In this document: positions 26,456 through 33,728 of the stretch, one piece after another
Position numbering within the stretch: the stretch's first letter is position 1
Layout of the letters: every line of letters begins with the position of its first letter
From: Nocardia puris
GTDB taxonomy: Bacteria; Actinomycetota; Actinomycetes; Mycobacteriales; Mycobacteriaceae
Direction: 5' to 3'
Length of the DNA stretch: 64,000 nucleotides
NCBI RefSeq assembly: GCF_003315035.1
Contig: NZ_QNRE01000007.1
Location: 1-64,000, forward strand
The notes under the pieces: model-generated
What the model was told of the DNA's origin: nothing
Database searches by the model: none
What the model saw: only the letters and a program-made list of their open reading frames with translations
Program-made: the position numbers and the translations under genes

Positions 26456-26479
26456 TTCATCATAAAGTAACTTGATGAA
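26456..26479. promoter_or_regulatory. Probable MarR operator
   Basis: Perfect 7-bp arms TTCATCA (26456-26462) and TGATGAA (26473-26479) lie in the AT-richer gap between the MarR gene and the MFS gene, just before the GTG 26490 of the latter. Confidence 0.5.
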
Positions 26480-26489
26480 AGAGGCATCT

Positions 26490-27541
26490 GTGACGACGGA
26501 AACCGACCCCGGTGCCGCGCGGCGCTGGCTCGGCTTGATCGCGATCTCGCTGGGCGTGGCGCTGATCGTGGTGGACTTGACGATCGTGAACGTGATCGTC
26601 GCGCCGATCATCGACGACCTCGGCATCACCTCCCTCGAGGCGCAGTGGGTGCAGGAGTCCTACGCGATCGTGTTCGCCGCGCTCCTGCCGCTCACCGGAA
26701 GACTCGCCGACTTATACGGCGCGCGAAGGCTTTTCGTGATCGGCCTGGTGGTCTTCGGCGCGACCAGCCTGCTGGCCGCCCTCGCGCCGAGCGGCGGATT
26801 CCTCATCGGCGCCCGCTTCCTGCAGGGCATCGGTGGCGCGATGGTCCTGCCGACCTCGCTCGCGCTGGTGAACGCCGGATTCTCCGGACAAGAGCGCGGT
26901 CGCGCGTTCGCGGTGTGGGGCTCGACCATCGGCGCGGCGGCGGCGGTCGGGCCGCTGCTCGGCGGGTGGCTCGCCGACCTCTCCTGGCGGTGGGCCTTCG
27001 GGATCAACATTCCGCTGGTGCTCGTCATCGGGGGCCGGCGTGCTGTGCGGCCGGTCTGGCACTCGTGGGACTCACGGCGTCGGCGGACACCGCCTGGTGG
27101 GTGCTGACGCTCGGGTTGTTCGTCTACGGTGCGGGCGTCGGCTTCGCGACCGGACAGGTCACCAACGTGGTGCTCGCGGAGGTGCCGGGCGAGCGGTCCG
27201 GGCAGGGTTCCGGCATCCAGAGCGCGGTGCGCGAACTCGGCTCGGCCGTCGGCATCGCCCTGCTCACCACCGTGTTCTTCAGCGTTCTCAGCGGCGGGCT
27301 GGACGATCGGTTCGACGGCGACCCCGCCGCGGCCGAGATGACCCGCGCGATCACCGACAGCGCGGGCGCGGCGATCCCCGGTCTGGCCGCCGACCCCGCG
27401 ACGGCCGCTGCCGCCGACGCGGGTCGCGACGCGATGAGTTCCGCGATCACCGTCACCAGCCTGCTCTGCACGGGCCTGCTGCTGCTCGCGCGCGCGGCGA
27501 CGGTGACGCTGCGGCGTGCGAAAGAGGCTGTGCCCGCTTGA
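26490..27541 (+). pseudogene. MFS drug exporter (EmrB/QacA type) broken by an internal deletion and frameshift
   Basis: The N-terminal part encodes six transmembrane segments with family motifs (DLTIVNVIVAPIIDDLG, GRLADLYGARR, WGSTIGAAAAVGPLLGG). It stops making sense after FGINIPLVLVIGG near 27035. The rest resumes in another frame as TASADTAWWVLTLGLF and PGERSGQGSGIQSAVRELGSA, which are segments 11-12 of the 14-segment family, then runs to the normal C-terminus at 27541. About 150-200 residues (segments 7-10) are missing and the junction is out of frame, so no working exporter can be made. The start is GTG 26490 (aaagagg site) or ATG 26475. Confidence 0.8.
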
Positions 27542-27690
27542 TATCGGCGCGAACGGCCGCCGTTGCCCTCGACCGGCGGCCGTTCGCGGTCGACTCGCGT
27601 ACAGAGGGTCTGCTTCCAGGACGTCGCCGCACCCGGAGTGAGACGAAGGAATCGCCTGTCCGCGAGCGCGACGCGGCGGCGGTTTCCGAA

Positions 27691-28869
27691 CTACGCCGTG
27701 AGTTCGCGTTCCAAAGGCGTCCTGAAGCGGGGTGTGTGGCGCACGTCGCCGTACCACGTTGCGGTGCGCTCGATTTCGCGCTCCAGCAGAATGCGGGCGT
27801 CGGCGCCGATGTCGTCGAGGAGGCGGTGGGCGATCTCGCCGTCCTTGCGCTGGGCCCAGCCGCCGACGATGCGGCCGTTGCACCAGATGCTGGGACCGAT
27901 ATTGCCGTTGCGGTCGAAGAGGGCGGGGGCGTGTGGGCCGAGGAACCAGTCGCGGGACTGCCAGCCCATCGGGGTGGCGTCGAGGGCGGGCAGGAGCGCG
28001 ACCCAATCATCCGGGGCGGCAACGGGTTCCAGATCGTCGGACAGGACGACGCCTGCCGTGCCGTCGAGGTCGACCTCGGTGACGTCCAAGCGGGACAACG
28101 CCTTGCGGACGTCGCCGAGCGTCCAGCCCGTCCACCACTTGATGTCCGACACCGGTGCGGGACCGAACGCGCTCAGCCATCGCCGCACCAGCTCGGCCCG
28201 CGCCTCGTCGGCGGGCATCGACGAAATGCCTTCGGGCAACCAGGATTCCACCGGTTCCCAGCGGTATTGACTGCTGGCCCAACTGCCGTTCGTCCGGCCG
28301 CGCACGATCCGTCCTTCCGCGCCGAGTGTGACCAGCACCCATGTGGTGATATTCGTGGGCTTGGAGTACGACTTCCCCGGTGCGGCATCGATCTGCGTGC
28401 GCAATCGCGGCACGTCCTTGCCGAGCTGCGCGCCGGTGGCGGCGCCGCGGGCCAGCAGCGCCCGATGGGTCTCCTCCTCGACTTCGGCCCACCACGCGGC
28501 CACGTCGTCGCCCCCGAGCCCGGCCTGTTCCACGAAACGCGCGTAGGTGCGGCGCTGTTTGGTGGCGAGCGCGTCGGCGCACGAAGCCTGTAGTGCCGGA
28601 AGGAGTTCCACCGGTGCGACGAACATGGTGCGCCGCATGGCCAGCAGGCGCAGCAGTGTGCGCGCCTCGTACAGGGCGTGTTCCACGTCGGCGGGCGTCG
28701 CGGTCACGCTGCGCGCGGCGAGGGAGAGGAACACCGTCGCCGGATCGGTCGCGTGCAGCACGACCAGCGACCGCGCGACGGCCGCCACATCGTCGCAGTG
28801 GTGGACGGTAGCCAGCCGGTGGCGTACGGCTAGCCGGGCCCGCCGCTGGGTGATGTCGATCGCGCGCAT
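27691..28869 (-). CDS. Winged helix DNA-binding domain protein (AlkZ/HTH_42 superfamily)
   Basis: A 392-residue protein of the HTH_42 (winged helix) family that includes the crosslink-repair glycosylase AlkZ. Recognisable parts are ARLAVRHRLA near the start, RTMFVAPVELLPALQ, and FDRNGNIGPSIWCNGRIVGGWAQR near the C-terminus. AlkZ proteins use a Gln-x-Gln catalytic motif, which was not clearly found here, so DNA glycosylase activity is only a possibility. It is monocistronic and converges with the broken MFS gene. Confidence 0.78.
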   Translation of the reverse strand: MRAIDITQRRARLAVRHRLATVHHCDDVAAVARSLVVLHATDPATVFLSLAARSVTATPADVEHALYEARTLLRLLAMRRTMFVAPVELLPALQASCADALATKQRRTYARFVEQAGLGGDDVAAWWAEVEEETHRALLARGAATGAQLGKDVPRLRTQIDAAPGKSYSKPTNITTWVLVTLGAEGRIVRGRTNGSWASSQYRWEPVESWLPEGISSMPADEARAELVRRWLSAFGPAPVSDIKWWTGWTLGDVRKALSRLDVTEVDLDGTAGVVLSDDLEPVAAPDDWVALLPALDATPMGWQSRDWFLGPHAPALFDRNGNIGPSIWCNGRIVGGWAQRKDGEIAHRLLDDIGADARILLEREIERTATWYGDVRHTPRFRTPLERELTA

Positions 28870-29022
28870 GGCCCGAATCGTATCCGTAACCTGGGTAACG
28901 ATCGTTTAACCCCGAGAGACTCGTTTCGAAATATTCGCTCGGCAGTATTCACGTCACCGGGGCCGGGAAATCGAAAACCCCAGTGCCGGTTCTGTTTACA
29001 CGCTGGATTGAAGGAGAGATCG

Positions 29023-29100
29023 ATGAAGGAAATCAGCCTTATCACCGACCTGCTCTCGCTGGTCAGCAACCTGCTGAGCGGCCTGCTCGGCGGTCTGTGA
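29023..29100 (+). CDS. 25-residue amphipathic peptide
   Basis: A complete reading frame of 25 codons whose ATG is preceded by AAGGAGAGA at ideal spacing. The peptide starts MKEISLITDLLSLVSNLL and ends SGLLGGL: one acidic face, otherwise Leu/Ile/Val and small residues, forming a strongly amphipathic or membrane-inserting helix. There is no signal peptide and no Cys. It resembles phenol-soluble-modulin or toxin-like mini-peptides in pattern only. It stands alone, followed by ordered nonamer repeats and a long hairpin. It may be a surface-active or toxin-like peptide. Confidence 0.6.
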   Translation: MKEISLITDLLSLVSNLLSGLLGGL

Positions 29101-29106
29101 TCCCGT

Positions 29107-29155
29107 AGCTCGACCCTAGCTCGACCCAGCTCTACCAGCTTCACCAAGCTCTACC
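29107..29155 (+). repeat. Five AGCTYNACC nonamers at helical spacing
   Basis: AGCTCGACC, AGCTCGACC, AGCTCTACC, AGCTTCACC and AGCTCTACC start at 29107, 29118, 29128, 29137 and 29147, that is 9 to 11 bases apart. The array begins seven bases behind the stop of the 25-residue peptide gene and ends six bases before a long hairpin. Confidence 0.8.
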
Positions 29156-29160
29156 CTAGT

Positions 29161-29197
29161 CGATGCCGCCGGGTACCGGCATTACCCGGCGGCATCG
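29161..29197 (+). terminator. 15-bp perfect hairpin behind the peptide gene
   Basis: CGATGCCGCCGGGTA (29161-29175) pairs perfectly with TACCCGGCGGCATCG (29183-29197) around a seven-base loop. There is no T tract after it (TCGTCGTG follows). Position and stability suggest a terminator or mRNA-stabilising element for the peptide transcript. Confidence 0.55.
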
Positions 29198-29222
29198 TCG
29201 TGCCCGGACATCGATGCCGAAC

Positions 29223-29264
29223 CGCCCGCGCCAGTGCATGATTCGTCAAGCACTGGCGCGGGCG
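29223..29264. other. Second 15-bp perfect hairpin
   Basis: CGCCCGCGCCAGTGC (29223-29237) pairs with GCACTGGCGCGGGCG (29250-29264) around a 12-base loop. Like the first hairpin, its right arm is followed by TCGTCGTG and a pyrimidine-CCG. The two may be bidirectional terminators or paired elements of one RNA. Confidence 0.5.
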
Positions 29265-29614
29265 TCGTCGTGTCCGAAACCTGTTGTGCGGAAATGTGAT
29301 TCATATCATGGTTTGAAACATCAAGCGCCCGAACATCTTCGGGTGTGATGGTGCGCACGAGGCTCGGCAAACTTGCGGCACCCCCCGGGTGCGGAGGCTT
29401 CCATGAGATCTGGACGTTTGCCCAATTTTTGCGTACGGGATGCCGCGCGAGCGCGGGCACCGCCCGCGCGGTTACCTGATCGGCGCGCCCGTGGCGGGCG
29501 AGGCAGCGCCGAGGGCCGCGTTCTCCGATCGGCGCACGCGCCCGGAGCGGTCTTCCCGCGACATGACGATGCTTGTCGCCACCCACCTCCCGCGCCCCGT
29601 GCGATGATTCCGCC
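29265..29614. other. Intergenic region with no gene seen
   Basis: About 350 bp between the twin hairpins and the secreted hydrolase. Open frames here do not resemble proteins. The first ~70 bases (29285-29340) are AT-richer than the surroundings and could hold the hydrolase promoter. No operator or repeat was recognised. Confidence 0.4.
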
Positions 29615-30607
29615 ATGGTGCGCGGATCCGCTCTGCTCGGCGCGTTGTGCCTGCTCCTGACCCTCACCGCGGGCGCGTCCCCGCCGGTCACGGCCACCCC
29701 GGACTGCCGGGGCGGCGTGGACGTGCGCCCGGTGTCGATCCAGGTCGACGGTGAGGAGGCCACCGGCCGCGTCTACGAGCCCTATCGCTGCGCGGCGGGC
29801 GATCTGCCGCCCCGCGCCCTGGTGATCGCGGTGCACGGGCACGGCGGTTCTTCCGCCGATTACGCGAGCTACCTCACCTCGCTGTCGCGCCGCACCGGCA
29901 CGCCGTTCCTGTCCATGGACCTGCGCTCCGCGACCAGCGTGTGGCGCACCGGCGAGTGGAACCTGTGGGCCGGGTGGCGCGATCTGGTGGCCGCCACCGA
30001 GTGGTATCGGTCCGAGCATCCGGGCATCGACCGGACCGTGCTGTGGGGCTGGAGTCAAGGCGGGATCACCAGCGGTCTCGCCGCGGCGCACGGTCCGCGC
30101 GGGTTGTTCGACTACTGGGTCGACAATTTCGGCCCCGCCGACACGTTTTCGATGTGGCTCGGCGCCGGCGCGGTCGCCCCGGACCTGCCCGCCCAGATCC
30201 AGCGCGACGCGGGCGGCTGCACCCCGCTGGTGTGCCCGCTCGCCTACGCGGACCGGTCACCGGCCCTGCTCGCGGACCGGATCGACGTGCGGCGCGCCTT
30301 CCTCATCCACGGCATCGCCGACGACGTGGTGCCGTTCGCCGCGTCCGCGGAACTGCGCGCGGGCCTGGTGGCGGCGGGCAAACTCACCTCGATGTACACC
30401 ATCGTCAGCGGCCGCGGCCTGGACGGCGCGGTCGCGCCCGGTGATCACAGCGTGGGCCCGGCGTTCTTCGAGGGCGGGTGCGTGGTCGAGCGAGTGCTCT
30501 CCGGCGCCGAACCCGTCGACGGGCCCGACGCGGACTACGTGGTCGACGTCGCGCGCGGGATCGTGACCGCGCCACCGGCCCCGGCCGGCGCGAAGTGCGC
30601 GGCCTGA
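29615..30607 (+). CDS. Secreted alpha/beta hydrolase
   Basis: A 330-residue exported protein. The first ~27 residues form a Sec signal peptide (LLGALCLLLTLTAGA). The hydrolase fold shows HGHGG (oxyanion region, residues 74-78), the nucleophile elbow GWSQGG with Ser147, an acidic residue in HGIADDVVPF and a His in GDHSVGP. Several cysteines suggest disulfides in the exported enzyme. ATG 29615 was chosen for the intact signal peptide. It may be a lipase or esterase acting outside the cell; the substrate is unknown. The 3' flank carries an array of 55-bp repeats. Confidence 0.8.
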   Translation: MVRGSALLGALCLLLTLTAGASPPVTATPDCRGGVDVRPVSIQVDGEEATGRVYEPYRCAAGDLPPRALVIAVHGHGGSSADYASYLTSLSRRTGTPFLSMDLRSATSVWRTGEWNLWAGWRDLVAATEWYRSEHPGIDRTVLWGWSQGGITSGLAAAHGPRGLFDYWVDNFGPADTFSMWLGAGAVAPDLPAQIQRDAGGCTPLVCPLAYADRSPALLADRIDVRRAFLIHGIADDVVPFAASAELRAGLVAAGKLTSMYTIVSGRGLDGAVAPGDHSVGPAFFEGGCVVERVLSGAEPVDGPDADYVVDVARGIVTAPPAPAGAKCAA

Positions 30608-30660
30608 GCCGGCGTCGGCGAGTTCGGGCGCCGGGCGGGCGACGCGGCGCTGAGTGGGCG

Positions 30661-30880
30661 GTCCGAGCCGGACCTGTCCACATGGTGCCGCGGGCGTTCG
30701 AACCGGCACTGAGTGCGCTGCCCGTAGCCACCCGGGGGCCGTTGCGGGGTGCTCGAACCGGTGCTGAGTGTGCTGCCCGGTCCATCGGGTGGCCGTTGCG
30801 GGGTGTTCAAACCGGTGCGTGGTGCGCTGCCCGGGTCCACCCGGCGGCCGTAGCAGGGCGTTCGAACCGACACTGCGCGG
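30661..30880 (+). repeat. Four imperfect ~55-bp tandem repeats
   Basis: The landmark GYTCRAACCG recurs at 30696, 30751, 30805 and 30860, so the unit is 54-55 bp. Each unit also carries GGCCGTTGCGGGG-like and GAGTGYGCTGCCCG-like blocks. Because the unit is not a strict multiple of three, the array is not a coding repeat. It fills most of the 337-bp gap between the secreted hydrolase and the NAT gene. Confidence 0.8.
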
Positions 30881-30944
30881 CCCGGAACACTCCCGGCGCG
30901 AGCGCGGTTGTTCGGAACATACCGACGACGAAGTGAGGTGTGCG

Positions 30945-31808
30945 ATGACCAAGCCCGCCGACCCGGCCTACCACTGGAACGGCGCGGAGCTGGACCTGGA
31001 CGCCTATCTGACCAGGATCGGATTCACCGGCGAGCGGGCCGCGACCGTGGATACCCTGCGGGAACTCGTCCGCGCGCACACCACCTCGATCCCGTTCGAG
31101 AATGTGGAGGCCGTGCTGGGCCGGCCGGTGCCGCTGGACCTGGCGACCTTGCAGGACAAGCTGATCGGCGGCGGGCGCGGCGGGTATTGCTACGAGAACG
31201 TCCTCGTGTTCGCGGCCGCGCTGGAGCGGCTCGGCTTCGGCGTCACCGGCCTGTCGGGCCGGGTCACCATGGGCGCGGGCGGCATCCGTCCGGCCACCCA
31301 CGCCATGCTGCGCGTCACCACCGACGAGGACGACCGCGTGTGGATCTGCGATGTCGGCTTCGGCCACGGGCCGCTCGCCCCGTACGAATTGTCCGAGGGC
31401 ACCGGCGAGTTCACGGCCGGGGACTGGCGGTTCCGGCTGGAGCGCACCGAAGGGGAACTCGGCACCGACGTGTGGGTGCTGCACCAGTTCGGCCGCGACG
31501 GCTGGGTCGACCGCTACACCTTCACGATCCATCCGCAGTACCGAATCGACTTCGAGGTGGGCAACCTGTTCGTGTCCACCTCGCCGCGCTCGCCGTTCCG
31601 CACCCGCCCGTTCCTGCAGCGGTTCCTGCCCGACCGCCACCACGTGCTCGACGGCGCCCAGCTCGTCACCGAGTACCCCGACGGCACGAGCGAGAGCCGG
31701 CGGTTGGAGCCCGGCGAACTCGGCAAGGTGATCGCGGAGGTCTTCGACATCGATCTCGCGCCCGCCGATATCGACGCGCTGACCGGCGGTTCCTGGTTCC
31801 AGGACTGA
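30945..31808 (+). CDS. nat: Arylamine N-acetyltransferase
   Basis: A 287-residue cytoplasmic enzyme transferring acetyl (or propionyl) groups from CoA to arylamines and hydrazines, including isoniazid. The catalytic triad is visible: Cys82 in GGRGGYCYEN, His119 in RPATHAML and Asp136 in ICDVGFG. The opening IPFENVEAVLGR and the FTIHPQYRIDFEV strand are typical. The start follows a gaagtgaggtg site. In mycobacteria nat lies in a sterol-catabolism cluster; that context is absent here, so it is a lone copy. Confidence 0.93.
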   Translation: MTKPADPAYHWNGAELDLDAYLTRIGFTGERAATVDTLRELVRAHTTSIPFENVEAVLGRPVPLDLATLQDKLIGGGRGGYCYENVLVFAAALERLGFGVTGLSGRVTMGAGGIRPATHAMLRVTTDEDDRVWICDVGFGHGPLAPYELSEGTGEFTAGDWRFRLERTEGELGTDVWVLHQFGRDGWVDRYTFTIHPQYRIDFEVGNLFVSTSPRSPFRTRPFLQRFLPDRHHVLDGAQLVTEYPDGTSESRRLEPGELGKVIAEVFDIDLAPADIDALTGGSWFQD

Positions 31809-31864
31809 CGCGCCCGCGCGCCGGGTCCGTGGCCGGGCGCACGCGTTTCGGTACCGTCGGCGGG

Positions 31865-33613
31865 GTGCGCACCCACCGCAAGCTCCTGGTCCTGTCCGCA
31901 GCCCCGTTGCTCGCGCTGGCCGCGTGCAGTTCGGGCCCGGATCAGCCGCAGACGGTGGCCGGGCAGTTCGCGGAGGCGCTGAACACCGACGACGTGGCGG
32001 CGGCCGCCGCGCTCACCGACGACCCCGCAGCCGCGACCGCCGCGCTGAACCAGCTCTACGAAGGACTCGGCAGGGAAGTGTCCTACACGGTGCGCGGCAC
32101 CGACGGCGACACCTTCACCCTCGACGCCACGTGGAAGCTGGGCAAGGACGGCCGCGACGAGTGGACCTACTCCACGACCGGCAGCGCGAGCGAGGACGGG
32201 GACTGGAAGATCCGCTGGGATCCGGCCACCGTCGCGCCCGGCCTCGCGTCGGGGCCGCTCAGCTACGGACCCGCCTACGGAACCCCGGCGCGCGTGCTCG
32301 ACGCGGCGGGCGGCGACCTGATGACCGAGCACATCGTCACTTTGGTGAACCTCTCGCCCGGCGTGGACACCGCCGCCGTCGCCGCGCTGCTGCAACCGCT
32401 GGCGCCCGGCATCACCGCCCAGAGCCTGCAAGCGGATCTCGATGCGGCGCAGGGCAAACCGGTCACCGCCATCTCGCTGCGCGCCGTCGACATCGGCCCG
32501 ATCAACGACGCGCTCGCCGCGCTGCCCGGCGTCACCCTCGCGCCGCAGACGCGGCTGCTCACCACCGACAAGGCGCTCGCCGGTCCGACGCTCGCGGGCC
32601 TGTCGGAGCTGTGGCAGAGCGAGGCCGACGCCGCCGCGGGCTGGAGCGTGCGGACGCGGACGCCGAGCGGCACCGAGCGCGTCGCGGGCCGCGATCCGCA
32701 ACCCACCGCCGATATCCGCACCACCCTCGACGTCGGCCTGCAACGCGCCGCCGAGGACGCGCTGGGCGGCATCGGGCAGCCCGCCGTGATCGTCGCGCTG
32801 CAACCGTCCACCGGGAACGTGCTCGCCATCGCGCAGAACGCCGCCGCCGACGCGCAGGGCCCGATCGCGCTCACCGGCCTCTACCCGCCCGGTTCGACCT
32901 TCAAGACGGTCACCGTGTCGGCCGCGCTGCAAGCCGGCGGGGTGACGCCCGACACCGTGCTGCCCTGCCCCGGCAGCGCCGACATCGAGGGCCGCCGCAT
33001 CCCCAACGACGACAATTTCGACCTGGGCCAGGTGCCCCTGCACACCGCGTTCGCGCGGTCCTGCAACACCACGATGGGCATGCTCGGCGTGCAACTGCCG
33101 CCCGACGCGCTGACGAACGCGGCCGCGCAACTGGGCCTGGGCATCGACTACGTGACGCCCGGCCTCACCACCGTCACCGGCAAGGTGCCCGCCGCCGACA
33201 CCCCGGCCCAGCGCGTCGAGTCGAGCATCGGTCAAGGGCAGGTGACGGCCTCGCCGTTCGGGATGGCGCTGGTCGCGGCGTCCATCGCGCACGGGTCGGC
33301 GCCCGTGCCCACGCTGGTGCAGGGCAAACCGGGCGTAGCCGACCGGCAGCCGGAACCGGTGCCCGCCGAGGTCGACCAGCAGCTGCGCACGATGATGCGC
33401 GAAACCGTCACCGGCGGGACGGCGACCCAGCTCGCCGACATTCCCGGCCTGCTCGGCAAGACCGGCACCGCCGAGTACATCGACGACACCCACGCGCACG
33501 GCTGGTTCGTCGGGATCGACGGCGATCTGGCCTTCGCGGTGTTCGTCAGCGACGCGGGCAGTTCGGCCCCGGCCGTCGACGCCGCGGGCCGCATGTTGCG
33601 CGCCGCGCGGTAG
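31865..33613 (+). CDS. Penicillin-binding transpeptidase lipoprotein (PbpLipo/PBP2a-like class B)
   Basis: A 582-residue exported lipoprotein (signal LLALAAC). The ~110 residues after the signal form an NTF2-like MecA-N type domain, followed by a linker domain and the transpeptidase domain with SxxK at Ser344 (STFK), SxN at Ser399 (SCN) and KTG at Lys532 (KTGT). All active-site motifs are intact, so it should cross-link peptidoglycan on the outer face of the membrane and bind beta-lactams. GTG 31865 was chosen to give an immediate signal peptide. It resembles M. tuberculosis Rv2864c. It lies just before a Ser/Thr kinase gene. Confidence 0.9.
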   Translation: MRTHRKLLVLSAAPLLALAACSSGPDQPQTVAGQFAEALNTDDVAAAAALTDDPAAATAALNQLYEGLGREVSYTVRGTDGDTFTLDATWKLGKDGRDEWTYSTTGSASEDGDWKIRWDPATVAPGLASGPLSYGPAYGTPARVLDAAGGDLMTEHIVTLVNLSPGVDTAAVAALLQPLAPGITAQSLQADLDAAQGKPVTAISLRAVDIGPINDALAALPGVTLAPQTRLLTTDKALAGPTLAGLSELWQSEADAAAGWSVRTRTPSGTERVAGRDPQPTADIRTTLDVGLQRAAEDALGGIGQPAVIVALQPSTGNVLAIAQNAAADAQGPIALTGLYPPGSTFKTVTVSAALQAGGVTPDTVLPCPGSADIEGRRIPNDDNFDLGQVPLHTAFARSCNTTMGMLGVQLPPDALTNAAAQLGLGIDYVTPGLTTVTGKVPAADTPAQRVESSIGQGQVTASPFGMALVAASIAHGSAPVPTLVQGKPGVADRQPEPVPAEVDQQLRTMMRETVTGGTATQLADIPGLLGKTGTAEYIDDTHAHGWFVGIDGDLAFAVFVSDAGSSAPAVDAAGRMLRAAR

Positions 33614-33728
33614 AGCCTCCGCAGTACAGAGCGTTTTCGGCCGATCTGGGCTGTCGATGGACCCGGCTGGCGCATACGGATTCGTCCGCGCCCGCTACAC
33701 TCGTTCGCGGGCCGTAGACGCGGTCAAT

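Noticed and set aside
29182..30091. Long minus-strand open frames under the secreted hydrolase
   Set aside because: They are GC-bias shadows of the plus-strand gene, with no protein family and His/Arg-rich composition typical of antisense frames.
30661..30880. CRISPR array
   Set aside because: The repeats are imperfect over their whole 55-bp unit with no constant repeat and variable spacer pattern, and no cas genes are near.
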